From Candidatus Zixiibacteriota bacterium (GTDB lineage: Bacteria > Zixibacteria > MSB-5A5 > WJJR01): a stretch of 64,000 nucleotides of DNA. A model generated the notes under the pieces. The model was given only the letters and a program-made list of their open reading frames with translations, was not told the origin of the DNA and made no database searches. Where the stretch lies: assembly GCA_036397555.1 (NCBI GenBank), contig DASWIS010000001.1, forward strand, positions 1 to 64,000, read 5' to 3'. The translations under genes were made by a program, and so were the position numbers. Shown piece by piece: positions 43,049-51,974 of the stretch. Each line of letters opens with the position of its first letter. Positions within the stretch are counted from its first letter, which is position 1.

Positions 43049-44091
43049 CACATGTCCTCGGCCAGCGGCAATGGCTCTCCGAGTTCCCATCCCGGCACGG
43101 CATCGACACGTTCCGGTGGAATCGGGGCATCGTTGAGGCGATACCGCCCGACGGCGGCAATCATGGCGGCATTATCGGCGCACAACTCGGGCGCGGGGAT
43201 GACGGCATTGCGGCCTGTTTGATCGGCCCATCGTTGCACGATACGTCGCAAACGTCGATTGCGCGCGACACCCCCGGCCAGCCCGACCGTCTGAATGTTC
43301 AGATCGTCTGCCGCGCGCGACAGATTGTCAGACAGCGCGCCGACTACCGCGGCCTCGAACGAAGCGATCCAATCCGTACGGTCGACGGGAGGAAGCCGCC
43401 CTTCCGATCGAGCAGCCCAATCCAGTGCGGCGGCGGTTTTCACCCCCGAAAAAGAGAAGTTATACTCCGGGTCATCGAATCGCGCACGGGGAAACCGGAC
43501 GGCGACGGGATTGCCATCGTACCCTTCGCGGTCCAACAGCGGGCCGGCGGGGTAGTCGTATCCCAGAAGTTTGCCGACTTTGTCGAGGGCTTCACCGGCG
43601 GCGTCATCGACTGTACGGCCGATGCACTGAAACTGCCCTGGTGCGTGAACCGTGACGAGCATCGTATGCCCGCCGGAGGCAATGAGAACAAGATGCGGAC
43701 AGACGATGTCCGCCTGGGTCATTGCGGGCGTATGCGCGTGACCTTCGAGATGATTGACCGCCATGAGCGGGATAGCGCGTACGCGCGCCGCCGCACGCGC
43801 GAACGCAACGCCCACCAACAAACACCCCACCAAACCCGGCCCGGCGGTGACGGCGATACCGGCCAGATCGTCCCAGTTTCGCCCCGATTCCTTCAGCGCG
43901 CGCGCGACCACCCCCGGCAGACGGCCCGCGTGCTCGCGCGCCGCCAATTCGGGCACGACACCGCCGTACGCGGCGTGGAGCGTCTGCGAGTAGATGACGT
44001 TGGATTCGGTCGCCCCGTCGGGTCCGATCACCGCGGCGGCGGTCTCATCGCAGGATGTTTCAATTCCGAGGACTGGTCCCGGTGGCGCCAT
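43048..44091 (-). CDS. tsaD: tRNA N6-adenosine threonylcarbamoyltransferase TsaD
   Basis: Catalytic subunit of t6A37 tRNA modification. From ATG 44091 it has 347 residues; the longer frame adds 37 residues that overlap the YbbR-like gene. Motifs: VLGIETSCDETAAAVIG, the metal site NHLEGHAHTPAM (H-x3-H), IASGGHTMLV and a C-terminal PELCADNAAMIAAVGRY with the conserved aspartate. The neighbours on both sides overlap it (31 bases with the YbbR-like gene, one base with nadC). Confidence 0.96.
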   Translation of the reverse strand: MAPPGPVLGIETSCDETAAAVIGPDGATESNVIYSQTLHAAYGGVVPELAAREHAGRLPGVVARALKESGRNWDDLAGIAVTAGPGLVGCLLVGVAFARAAARVRAIPLMAVNHLEGHAHTPAMTQADIVCPHLVLIASGGHTMLVTVHAPGQFQCIGRTVDDAAGEALDKVGKLLGYDYPAGPLLDREGYDGNPVAVRFPRARFDDPEYNFSFSGVKTAAALDWAARSEGRLPPVDRTDWIASFEAAVVGALSDNLSRAADDLNIQTVGLAGGVARNRRLRRIVQRWADQTGRNAVIPAPELCADNAAMIAAVGRYRLNDAPIPPERVDAVPGWELGEPLPLAEDM

Positions 44092-45025
44092 GACGTTGCA
44101 CGGTAACGGAATCGGGCGTGACTTCCAAGACCTCGAAGGGCGCGGAAACATTGACCCATAGCGCCCCGCGTGTCCCGCTGGTATCGCCGCGTCCGGCGGC
44201 ATAGAAGACCCGCACCGAATCGGCGCGCAGTTGCGACATGTACGAATCGGGGCCGCCGATCGAGACGGCGACCCATGCGGGAGTTACGCTCAGTGCCGTA
44301 TCACGAACCCCGACAACCGCGACCGGGAGCGAGTCGAACTGCCGCATGACAAATGGCTCGATGCGCCGTGTCGCCTCCACCGAGTCGGGCTCGACGGTCA
44401 CATTGTACACCGGGAGCGGAGCAACCGCGATGCGTTCATCGATATTGCGAACCCAGACCGCGCTGCCGATCACCGTGAGAGCGACCGAGTCGATCTGCGC
44501 CAGTTGCGACCGTGGCCCGTGCAGGCGCACGGTGTCGGGGGTCAATGTCAGCGGGCCGACCGGGATGAACTGTTCGGCGGCGGCGAAACGCTCTGTCGTG
44601 TAGACACCGACGGTCTTGCTGCCGACCGAGTCGATCAGCAACGCCCATTCGCCGCGCTGGAGGATGTCGACGACCTCGATGTCTTCGATGCCGAACCGCG
44701 GCATGCCTTCGTGCCCCAGCGTGATCGGGTACTCGCCGACCGTCGCCTCAGACATCGAAATCGGCCACGTGCGGTCGCCGCGCCACCAGAGGGCGAACAG
44801 ACGCTTGCCGTTGCCGCGAACCCGTGCGCCGATGGTCGAGGGCGGGGGCTGCGCGATCGCCAGCGACTCGGGCATCTCGACGTAGTCGAGACGGAAATCG
44901 AGCGTGATTTCGTAATCGCGATTGGTGACCGCATGAAACCAGAGCAAAAGCGCCAGTACGACGGCGACAATCTTCAGGCCGAGATTGCGGAGCGCGGTAC
45001 TGGGCTGGTTGAGTGCCTTTGCCAT
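44060..45025 (-). CDS. YbbR-like domain protein (CdaR family)
   Basis: A protein of 321 residues with one N-terminal membrane anchor (LGLKIVAVVLALLLWFHAV) and several extracytoplasmic YbbR repeats, e.g. DFRLDYVEMPESLAIAQPPPSTIGARVRG and similar segments containing P-x-x-V-x-[LV]-x-G-P. In Gram-positive bacteria YbbR proteins (CdaR) regulate the diadenylate cyclase CdaA; no cdaA is in this window. It follows lptB after 5 bases and overlaps tsaD. Confidence 0.83.
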   Translation of the reverse strand: MAKALNQPSTALRNLGLKIVAVVLALLLWFHAVTNRDYEITLDFRLDYVEMPESLAIAQPPPSTIGARVRGNGKRLFALWWRGDRTWPISMSEATVGEYPITLGHEGMPRFGIEDIEVVDILQRGEWALLIDSVGSKTVGVYTTERFAAAEQFIPVGPLTLTPDTVRLHGPRSQLAQIDSVALTVIGSAVWVRNIDERIAVAPLPVYNVTVEPDSVEATRRIEPFVMRQFDSLPVAVVGVRDTALSVTPAWVAVSIGGPDSYMSQLRADSVRVFYAAGRGDTSGTRGALWVNVSAPFEVLEVTPDSVTVQRHGATGTSPRN

Positions 45026-45030
45026 GGCGG

Positions 45031-45792
45031 TCAGTCGAGGCGAAACTTCTCGCCCAGGTAGATCTTCCGCGCCTCCGGATCATCGGCCAGGAACTGGGCG
45101 GTGCCCTCCTTGAGGATTTCGCCGTCGCACATGATGTACGCGCGGTCGGTGATCGCCAGCGTCTCGCGCACATTGTGGTCGGTAATCAGGATTCCCAGCC
45201 CCTTTTCGCGGAGGCGGGCCACGATGCTCTGGATGTCCTCGACGGCGATCGGGTCGATACCGGCGAACGGCTCATCCAGCAACATGAAGCGGGGTCGCAG
45301 GGCCAATGCGCGCGCAATCTCGACGCGCCGCCGTTCTCCTCCGGAGAGTTGATACCCCTGGGAACGCGCGACCGCCGCGATGTTCAACTCTTCGAGCAAT
45401 TCCTCCTGGCGCTGTTTGCGTTCGCTGCGCGACAGGCGCTGCGTTTCCAGCACAACGCGGATGTTGTCGGCGACACTCATCTTGCGAAAGACCGACGGCT
45501 CCTGCGGCAAATACCCGATTCCGAGCCGCGCGCGCTTGTACATCGGCAGCCGCGTAATCGTCCGTGTGCCGAGGCAGACCTCTCCCGATTCGGGTTTGAT
45601 GAAGCCGATGGTCATGTAGAAGGTCGTCGTCTTGCCGGCGCCATTGGGACCCAGCAGTCCGACCACCTCGCCGGTGCGAATCGTGACGGAGACGCCGTTG
45701 ACCACGCGCCGCCTGCGATACGACTTCATCAGATCGACCGCACTCAACTCAATCGCGGGCTGACCGCGACCGTGATCAATGGCTTCGCTCAC
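45031..45792 (-). CDS. lptB: LPS export ABC transporter ATPase LptB
   Basis: Powers extraction of lipopolysaccharide from the inner membrane. The GTG at 45792 (VSEAID) gives 253 residues, close to the family; the ATG at 45834 adds a basic 14-residue leader. Walker [15 protein letters not shown]-loop [14 protein letters not shown], signature [17 protein letters not shown], Walker [14 protein letters not shown] and H-loop TDHNVRETL are all present, and the Q-loop/HNVRETL forms are specific to LptB. It begins the coupled run lptB, ybbR-like, tsaD, nadC, birA, tauE. lptA and lptC are not visible upstream. Confidence 0.95.
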   Translation of the reverse strand: MSEAIDHGRGQPAIELSAVDLMKSYRRRRVVNGVSVTIRTGEVVGLLGPNGAGKTTTFYMTIGFIKPESGEVCLGTRTITRLPMYKRARLGIGYLPQEPSVFRKMSVADNIRVVLETQRLSRSERKQRQEELLEELNIAAVARSQGYQLSGGERRRVEIARALALRPRFMLLDEPFAGIDPIAVEDIQSIVARLREKGLGILITDHNVRETLAITDRAYIMCDGEILKEGTAQFLADDPEARKIYLGEKFRLD

Positions 45793-45861
45793 ACGATCAA
45801 AATGGCGCCGCCGCCGCATCGGAGCAAGCGGCAAGCGCAGTCGGCGGTTGTTGCCGCTGAA

Positions 45862-46908
45862 TCAGGCGACACCGTCGGTGACCGGCTCGCCGGAGAGAAT
45901 GATGTCGGGTTCGGGTTCCTGCGACCGGAACCGGTCCAGTGACGAGGCGCGCCGGACGCATGCAATGGTGCAGCCGAGCTCGCACCCCTTGCGCTGGCGT
46001 GAGAAAACACGGGCGTGTTCGCGCGTAAAGGAGAGCAGCGGAATACCGGGCTCGCCGCGCCGCTGGCTGCAGAACGAGACTTTGCCGAATTCGTCGATGT
46101 ACAGGTATCGCGCACCGGCGCGGCACTTCCAGTCGCTCTGGCCGGTACTGATCATCTCGTGCTCCCAGCCCTCGCCGAAGCTGTGCAATGGCGAGCGGCG
46201 ACGGTATCCGTTGAGCTCGGTGTACAACTCCTCCAGGTCGCTTTGTTCCAACAGTCCGCGATCGAGCATGCCGTCGTGGCCGTGCAGGAGGCCGACGGTC
46301 ATGAAGAACCCCAGTTCGCGCACCTCGCGCGCCAACAGCCGGGTCTCGGTGGCCGGACAGGAACCGAGCACAGCATTGATGTTCACGTCAAACCTGGCAT
46401 ACTGCTTCAGCAGCGGCAGCCGCTTGCGCAGCACCGTCATCGACTTTTGGGAGGTGTCGTTGGGGGCGAGATTGTCGACGGAGATCTGCAGGAGTTTGAG
46501 CCCGGCGTCGTTGAGCCGTTCGATCCACTCCTGCGTTAAGAGAAAGCCATTGGAAATCGACGTACAGACCATGTCCCGCGCGACCACATGCCGGATGACA
46601 GTGTCCAATTCCGGATGTAGCAACGTTTCGCCGCCGGTGAGGGTGATGACCGTCGTGCCCAGGTCGGCCAGGTGATCGATGTATCGCGTGAGCGTTTCGG
46701 TCGAGACCGGGGCGGAGTGTTCGTCGTACTCGTTGCAGTAACCGCAACTGAGGTTGCAGCGGCGCGTCACCACCACCTGTGCCAAGACCGGGACATACGG
46801 GTTGACGAGCGCACGCAGGCCCCGCCCGACCATGCGGGGGCTGAATGTCTGGTGTCCGAGGAGGGGCATGGGTCTGGGCAAACTGCTGGGAACTGGTGCC
46901 TTGGGCAT
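45862..46908 (-). CDS. Radical SAM protein with SPASM-like C-terminal cysteines
   Basis: About 348 residues from ATG 46908; a TTG at 46935 would add 9. The cluster motif is RRCNLSCGYCNEYDE (CxxxCxxC), followed by TLTGGETLLHPELD (the GGE SAM motif) and SISNGFLLT. The C-terminal region has further cysteines in WKCRAGARYLYIDEFGKVSFC and KGCELGCTIAC, probably binding an auxiliary Fe-S cluster as in SPASM/twitch domains. The substrate is unknown; related proteins modify peptides or lipids. It lies upstream of lptB (70 bases) and downstream of rplY. Confidence 0.87.
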   Translation of the reverse strand: MPKAPVPSSLPRPMPLLGHQTFSPRMVGRGLRALVNPYVPVLAQVVVTRRCNLSCGYCNEYDEHSAPVSTETLTRYIDHLADLGTTVITLTGGETLLHPELDTVIRHVVARDMVCTSISNGFLLTQEWIERLNDAGLKLLQISVDNLAPNDTSQKSMTVLRKRLPLLKQYARFDVNINAVLGSCPATETRLLAREVRELGFFMTVGLLHGHDGMLDRGLLEQSDLEELYTELNGYRRRSPLHSFGEGWEHEMISTGQSDWKCRAGARYLYIDEFGKVSFCSQRRGEPGIPLLSFTREHARVFSRQRKGCELGCTIACVRRASSLDRFRSQEPEPDIILSGEPVTDGVA

Positions 46909-46956
46909 TAAAGTGCCGAACGGGCGACTGGTCAAGCGAAGGAGTTGTGCTTGTCA

Positions 46957-46991
46957 CAAACAAAAACGGGACACACCGCAGTATGTCCCGT
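46957..46991 (-). terminator. Rho-independent terminator of rplY
   Basis: ACGGGACA and TGTCCCGT (46966-46973 and 46984-46991) enclose a 10-base loop; on the minus strand TTTTTGTTTG follows. It lies about 40 bases past the rplY stop codon. Confidence 0.85.
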
Positions 46992-47029
46992 GGCATTTTC
47001 TTGTCCCGGAGAAATCAAAGTCCGGAGTC

Positions 47030-47749
47030 CTACTTCTCTTTCTTTTCTTTCTTCTCTTTCTCCTTCTTGCCCTCGGGCTCTTCTTCTTCGCCCTCTTCCA
47101 TCTTGCGCTCGGTCAGGACTTCGGGAGCGCCGGCAGCCGATTCGGCGGCGGTCGCGGCGGCCGCTTCTTCCGGCGTCGTCTCCTTGACGACGGTCGGCGG
47201 CACGACTGAGGCCACTGTCCGCTCCTGCGGGGTGACGATCGTGACGCGCTCGGCTTTCAGGTCGCTGACGTGCATCGCCTCGTGAATGTTCAATGCCGAG
47301 ACATCGACATCGAAGAAGTCGGGGATATCGACCGGCAGCGCTTCGACTTCAACATCGCGAAGCGCGTGCTGCAAAATTCCGCCGAAGTTCTTGACGCCGT
47401 CGGGAACACCGATCAAGTGCACCGGCACCGTCACGCGGAGGCGTTTGTCCGCGTGGATGTGCTGCAAATCGATGTGCAGGATGTCTTCGGTGATGGGATC
47501 ATGCTGTACCTCTTTGATCAGGGCCAGTTCGGCGCCGTCGCCACCTTCGACTGTCAGATCGACGAGCGAATGTTCCGATGAGGCCTTCTTCAAAAGCAGG
47601 GTAATCTCCCGCGCGGGTATGGTGAGCGTCATCGGATCGGTTTTCTCGCCGTAGAGGATGCCGGGTACCGATCCCGTCGCGCGCAGCTTGCGCGCGCCTC
47701 CTTTACCGGAGGCGGTGCGGGGACGCGCTGATAACGGTAGTGTCTTCAT
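47030..47749 (-). CDS. rplY: Ribosomal protein bL25 (CTC form)
   Basis: Binds 5S rRNA. The N-terminal L25 domain (SARPRTASGKGGARKLRATGSVPGILYG) and the C-terminal TL5/CTC domain (VPVHLIGVPDGVKNFGGILQHALRDVEVEALP) are standard. After about residue 185 comes a low-complexity tail rich in A and E that ends in a charged Glu/Lys run, longer than usual. The gene follows prs, as in many bacteria, but the customary pth does not follow. Confidence 0.95.
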   Translation of the reverse strand: MKTLPLSARPRTASGKGGARKLRATGSVPGILYGEKTDPMTLTIPAREITLLLKKASSEHSLVDLTVEGGDGAELALIKEVQHDPITEDILHIDLQHIHADKRLRVTVPVHLIGVPDGVKNFGGILQHALRDVEVEALPVDIPDFFDVDVSALNIHEAMHVSDLKAERVTIVTPQERTVASVVPPTVVKETTPEEAAAATAAESAAGAPEVLTERKMEEGEEEEPEGKKEKEKKEKKEK

Positions 47750-47773
47750 GTGAATGGGCTCCTGAGTTGGACC

Positions 47774-48829
47774 TTACGACCGTGCTCGGGTCGGGGTGTG
47801 TGTTGGTACGGATGACCGCCGGGTTTGCGTTGGCGGGATTTCTTCGCGTTCTCTCTGTTCATCCCGGTCCGACGCCCCATTGGGTTCCGGGGGGAACAAC
47901 TGCGAGACCGACTTTTCCTCTGTGATTCGGCCGATGGCCTCAGCGAACAACGCGGCCGTCGAGACGACATCGATGCTCGGGGGCAATTTCCGCGCGCTCG
48001 TGTCGATCGTATCCGCCACAACCAGCCGCTCAATCGGCGACTCCGCGATCCGCGTCAGTGCCGGACCCGACAACACCGGATGAGTGCAGCAGGCATAGAC
48101 GTGCTGGACCCCATGCGCCTTCACCGCCCGGGCGCCCTCCGTCAGTGTCCCGGCGGTGTCGACCATGTCGTCACGCAGAATCACCGACTTGCCCTCGATC
48201 TGCCCGATGATGTGCAGGACTTCGGCACGATTGGGCTCCGGACGCCGTTTGTCGATAATGGCCAGACCGCAGGAGAGCGTCTTGGCAAAGGCACGGGCCA
48301 TCTTGATCGACCCGACATCGGGTGAAACCACGACCGGGTCCTTGATCCCCAGCTTGAGAAAGTAGTCGTTGAACACGATCGCCGAGTAGAGGTGGTCCGA
48401 CGGTATGTCGAAAAACCCCTGAATCTGCGACGCGTGCAGGTCCATTGTCAGCACGCGGTCGGCGCCAGCGGCGGTGATCAGATTGGCGACCAGCTTGGCG
48501 GTGATCGACACGCGGGGCTGGTCTTTGCGGTCGGCGCGCGCGTAGCCGTAGTACGGGATGACCGCCGTGATCCGGCGAGCCGAGGCGCGCCGCGCCGCCT
48601 CGATGAGCATCAACAATTCCATCAGGTTTTCGGCAGGCGCATTCGTCGATTGGACGATGAACAGGTCGGAGCCGCGCACATTCTCATCGATCTGCACGAA
48701 AACCTCGCCGTCGGAGAAACGCGTCACGGTGCACTTGGTCAGGGGCCGTTCCAAGTGCACAGCGATCTTCTGCGCCAACGGACGGTTTGAATTGCCCGTG
48801 ATGATTTTCAACTCCAGTGGCATGCGCAA
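47774..48829 (-). CDS. prs: Ribose-phosphate pyrophosphokinase Prs
   Basis: Makes PRPP from ribose 5-phosphate and ATP for nucleotide, NAD and His/Trp synthesis. Motifs: KIITGNSNRPLAQKIA, FSDGEVFVQIDENVRG, IPYYGYARADRKDQPRVSITAKLVA, LHASQIQGFFDIPSDHLY and the PRPP loop RDDMVDTAGTL. After the usual SVSQLF end the chain continues for about 40 residues rich in R, E, P and T, an extension absent from most Prs proteins. It precedes rplY by 24 bases on the same strand. Confidence 0.97.
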   Translation of the reverse strand: MRMPLELKIITGNSNRPLAQKIAVHLERPLTKCTVTRFSDGEVFVQIDENVRGSDLFIVQSTNAPAENLMELLMLIEAARRASARRITAVIPYYGYARADRKDQPRVSITAKLVANLITAAGADRVLTMDLHASQIQGFFDIPSDHLYSAIVFNDYFLKLGIKDPVVVSPDVGSIKMARAFAKTLSCGLAIIDKRRPEPNRAEVLHIIGQIEGKSVILRDDMVDTAGTLTEGARAVKAHGVQHVYACCTHPVLSGPALTRIAESPIERLVVADTIDTSARKLPPSIDVVSTAALFAEAIGRITEEKSVSQLFPPEPNGASDRDEQREREEIPPTQTRRSSVPTHTPTRARS

Positions 48830-48867
48830 AGCTGACGGACCTCTATGGCAGAATTACAGTTACCGGT

Positions 48868-48943
48868 TGGCTGGGGCGCCAGGATTCGAACCTGGGAATG
48901 CGGGCTCCAAAGGCCCGTGTCTTAGCCGCTTGACGACGCCCCA
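48868..48943 (-). tRNA. tRNA-Gln (anticodon TTG)
   Basis: On the minus strand the 76-nt gene starts TGGGGCG and ends CGCCCCAGCCA with encoded CCA. The anticodon stem CGGGC/GCCCG encloses CTTTGGA, giving TTG. It lies in the short gap between spoVG and prs and may be co-transcribed with them. Confidence 0.95.
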
Positions 48944-48994
48944 GAAATACTTCTCAGGCGCCCTGGTACTGGTGGCGGGCCCGGCCGACTATGC

Positions 48995-49321
48995 CTAATC
49001 GTCGCCGGACGCCGAGTCTGGCTTCTCCTTTGAATCGGCCGTAGCCGCGCTGCGCGGCGAACCGGCCGACTTCAATTCGTCCTCGTAGGCGGACAACACC
49101 GCTTTCTCAAGCTTCTCGCGCATCTTATTGTTGATCGGGTGGGCGATGTCTTGATGCGTCCCGTCCGAACGTTTCCGCGAGGGCATGGACACAAAGTACC
49201 CGTTGGTGCCGTTGATGACCTTCAATCCGCGGATGACAAACTCCTCATCGAATGTAACGTTGGCGAACGCCTTGAGTTTGTCCTCGTTGCGCAGCGTGAT
49301 GCGGACTTCGGTGATTTCCAC
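48995..49321 (-). CDS. spoVG: SpoVG family regulator
   Basis: A protein of 108 residues with the SpoVG core MEITEVRITLRNEDKLKAFANVTFDEEFVIRGLKVI, NGYFVSMPSRKR and DIAHPINNKMREKLEKAVL. A disordered Ser/Asp/Lys tail of 25 residues follows. SpoVG binds nucleic acid and acts in division and envelope gene control in Firmicutes; its role elsewhere is less clear. It follows ispE and precedes prs, a conserved context in which glmU is missing here. Confidence 0.95.
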   Translation of the reverse strand: MEITEVRITLRNEDKLKAFANVTFDEEFVIRGLKVINGTNGYFVSMPSRKRSDGTHQDIAHPINNKMREKLEKAVLSAYEDELKSAGSPRSAATADSKEKPDSASGDD

Positions 49322-49354
49322 GGGCCGCTCCTTGTTGCCTCGTTCGGCCCATCG

Positions 49355-50263
49355 TCACCCGATGATCAACGCGGAACGGGTCGCGACAGGCCGGGCCACG
49401 ATCATTCTATCACCCGGTGACAGCCCCATCCCGATTGTTTCGGGATCGGGCGCAAAGTCGAAGATTCCAACGACCGTCGGCCCGCTGCCCGACACCAGCA
49501 CACAACGCGCCCCCGCATGCGAAAGCTGGGAGCGCCAGCGCTGTACCACTGGGGCCCGGCCGATCACCACCTGCTCCAAGTCGTTGTGGAGACCACCGAT
49601 GGCGGCGATGAAGCCGTTGCCTGCCAGCCTGGGGAGAGTATCGGTAAAGGGCCGATCACCTGTCAAGCGCAAAGCCCCGTAGACCTCGGCGGCCGACAGC
49701 CGCATCGAAGGGCAAACCAGCAGCGCCCACCAGTCGGTCGAGCACTCAACAGGTTCCAAGATTTCACCGCGCCCCCGTCCGCGGGCACACGGCGGTCCCA
49801 GAAAGAAGGGGACATCCGACCCCAATTGCGCTGCCCAGTTTGATAGCGTCCGAGCGGTTTCATTAAGTCCCAGCAGCCGGTTGCATGCCGCCAGCGTCGC
49901 GGCCGCGTCGGCCGACCCGCCCCCCAGCCCGGCGGCGATCGGGATGCGCTTGATCAAGCCGATGCGCAGGTGCGCGGTCAGGCCGCGCTCACGTTCGACA
50001 AGGCGCACCGCGCGGACGATCAGATTCGAATCGTCGCCGGTCAGATCGTGCGTGGGGAAGTCGGGGTCATCAGTCCGCCAACTCAGGGCAATCCCGCCCG
50101 AATCGGTCCCTTCAAATTCGAGATCGTCGTAACAATCAATCGCCACGAAGACCGTGTCGATCTCGTGGTAACCGTCGCTGCGTTTGCCAAGCACGCGCAG
50201 TCCCAGGTTGATTTTGGCGGGTGCACGGACATGGCAAGTTCGGGCGGGTTGATCAGATGCCAA
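49355..50263 (-). CDS. ispE: 4-diphosphocytidyl-2-C-methyl-D-erythritol kinase IspE
   Basis: The GHMP kinase of the non-mevalonate isoprenoid pathway. The core starts at RAPAKINLGLRVLGKRSDGYHEIDTVF and contains the ATP loop IPIAAGLGGGSADAAATL and SDVPFFL. The C-terminal SGSGPTVVGIF is also present. The open frame reaches 50356, but its first residues overlap the Wzi-like gene in another phase; TTG 50263 or GTG 50230 are the likely starts. The product has about 290-302 residues, as is usual. Confidence 0.93.
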   Translation of the reverse strand: MASDQPARTCHVRAPAKINLGLRVLGKRSDGYHEIDTVFVAIDCYDDLEFEGTDSGGIALSWRTDDPDFPTHDLTGDDSNLIVRAVRLVERERGLTAHLRIGLIKRIPIAAGLGGGSADAAATLAACNRLLGLNETARTLSNWAAQLGSDVPFFLGPPCARGRGRGEILEPVECSTDWWALLVCPSMRLSAAEVYGALRLTGDRPFTDTLPRLAGNGFIAAIGGLHNDLEQVVIGRAPVVQRWRSQLSHAGARCVLVSGSGPTVVGIFDFAPDPETIGMGLSPGDRMIVARPVATRSALIIG

Positions 50264-51809
50264 GGGTCGCCCACCAGAGCGAGGCCAGCTTAAAGTGGAC
50301 AAAGGGCCCACTGCGGCCTCTGCCCGCCATATTGCCGACATTGTCCACGGTTTCATACCCTGCCAGCAAATCGACGATGATATGCGCGCCCTGCTGTGCG
50401 TGAACTCCCAATCCGCAACTGAGCGTGCGTTCGACGGTGCCCGACGGAAAGGGCACGTCTAAGGGGACGCCGGATTGCTGGGGCGTCGTCAGGCGGTCGG
50501 CTCCACGGCGCACGTATTCGAACATCCCGACGAAGTCAAAGAGGCCGGACTGGTGCCACCGCGGTCGGATGCTGATCCGGTCGGCATCGGTTCCGAGATT
50601 CGAACCGATGCCGATGGCATTGCCGTCGAAGTCATAGTAGTGCAGATAGCGGTTCCACGGACGATTCTGCCCGTAGACAAACGTATTGATCCGCTGATAC
50701 TCGGCGTTGATCAGCAGGCGGTTGTCGCACGGACGCGGCCACCAGGCCACGCCGGTCAACACGCCGAATTGATGCGGTTCCGTGACAAAGTCGATCTGAA
50801 AGTCGTCGATCATCCACTCGCCGTACAGTTCCAGGCCGGACATCGCCCGCCATGAGACCTCGATATTCCATAGTGGATTGTCGTCCTGACCCTGGTTGAG
50901 CTGCTCCCAATAGTACGGGAGCAGGGGATTGAGATAGTACCAATCCCAGTGACGGCCCGGCCCGCCGAATACGATCACTTCCGAGAGGGCGAGTTCCAGT
51001 CGCGTGTGCGGGCGCCAATTGACGCGATGTGCGGACAGGTATCGATTGACCGGACCCTCCTCATTGGTCGTCATGCCATCCAACCGCGTCGTATGGAATG
51101 CATAACTCCAGCGCCCGCCATGATAAACGACCCGCAGTCCATCAAACGGCGGCGAATGATCGGACATGAGCATCGCATCGCGGGGCGAGCGCCCCCAACG
51201 CCAGGATTCGCGTCCAAAAGAGATCGCCAAGCGCCCGAAACGCGCACTGATCACTGCCTGATCGACGATCCATGCCGTAAATTTGTTTCTCCAGTATTGG
51301 CCGCCGAATAGGGTGCCGAAGCGCCCATCCGAATCCACCCGCAGCCGGGTCCGCGCTGCCAGATGCTTCGTATCAGTGAATGCGGCCGTCACATCGAACC
51401 CGACCCGGTTTTTACCATACCCATCCTCGGTGTGGTCGGCGCGCGCTGTAGGACCGGCCCCCAGCCGCACACGTTGGGGAGATTGGATTTCCTCGTGCTC
51501 CGCGGCAGCCAGTTCTTCATGAAATTCATCTTGGAGGCGATTCCAAAGGATCGCCTCTCCCGGCGTCAATACCTCCGCGCCATCCGGTAGTTCGGCAATC
51601 GCCTCGGCAACGTCCCCGCGTGTGTACGGTCTGGTGTGCAGCAGCAACTCCCCAAAGTGTCCCAAGGTCGACAACTCGAAGACCGCATCATAAACCCAGG
51701 AATCCAGCGGTATGTCTTCCAGGCGATTACCCCCGGAATGGGCCACCGCAGGCATCCACACGACGATCGTCCAGACCAGCCAGGACGCACGGATTCTGGG
51801 CCTCTGCAT
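50253..51809 (-). CDS. Wzi-like capsule-assembly outer-membrane protein
   Basis: A beta-barrel protein of about 518 residues from ATG 51809, after which a signal peptide (ASWLVWTIVVWMPAVAHSGG) follows; the frame to 51884 adds 25 unlikely residues. The N-terminal helical part (DIPLDSWVYDAVFELSTLGHFGELL, TRPYTRGDVAEAIAEL) is typical of the Wzi/PF14052 family, which anchors capsular polysaccharide. The rest alternates amphipathic strands and contains WGRSPRDAMLMSD and PLLPYYWEQLNQGQDDN, also characteristic. No capsule genes are nearby. Confidence 0.83.
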   Translation of the reverse strand: MQRPRIRASWLVWTIVVWMPAVAHSGGNRLEDIPLDSWVYDAVFELSTLGHFGELLLHTRPYTRGDVAEAIAELPDGAEVLTPGEAILWNRLQDEFHEELAAAEHEEIQSPQRVRLGAGPTARADHTEDGYGKNRVGFDVTAAFTDTKHLAARTRLRVDSDGRFGTLFGGQYWRNKFTAWIVDQAVISARFGRLAISFGRESWRWGRSPRDAMLMSDHSPPFDGLRVVYHGGRWSYAFHTTRLDGMTTNEEGPVNRYLSAHRVNWRPHTRLELALSEVIVFGGPGRHWDWYYLNPLLPYYWEQLNQGQDDNPLWNIEVSWRAMSGLELYGEWMIDDFQIDFVTEPHQFGVLTGVAWWPRPCDNRLLINAEYQRINTFVYGQNRPWNRYLHYYDFDGNAIGIGSNLGTDADRISIRPRWHQSGLFDFVGMFEYVRRGADRLTTPQQSGVPLDVPFPSGTVERTLSCGLGVHAQQGAHIIVDLLAGYETVDNVGNMAGRGRSGPFVHFKLASLWWATLGI

Positions 51810-51974
51810 GACGCGCAGAGTAGATGTCCCAAACTGCAGGGTCAACGTCAATCCGATTGTGCCTTCGGGTCGGCGGCCGGTCATCTAATCGATTGTCAGA
51901 GAACGTCTTGACTGCGGCAGTGTCTCTGCAGAGCCGGGCCGGGATGCCGATACATATAGATGCAGGGCGAACTC

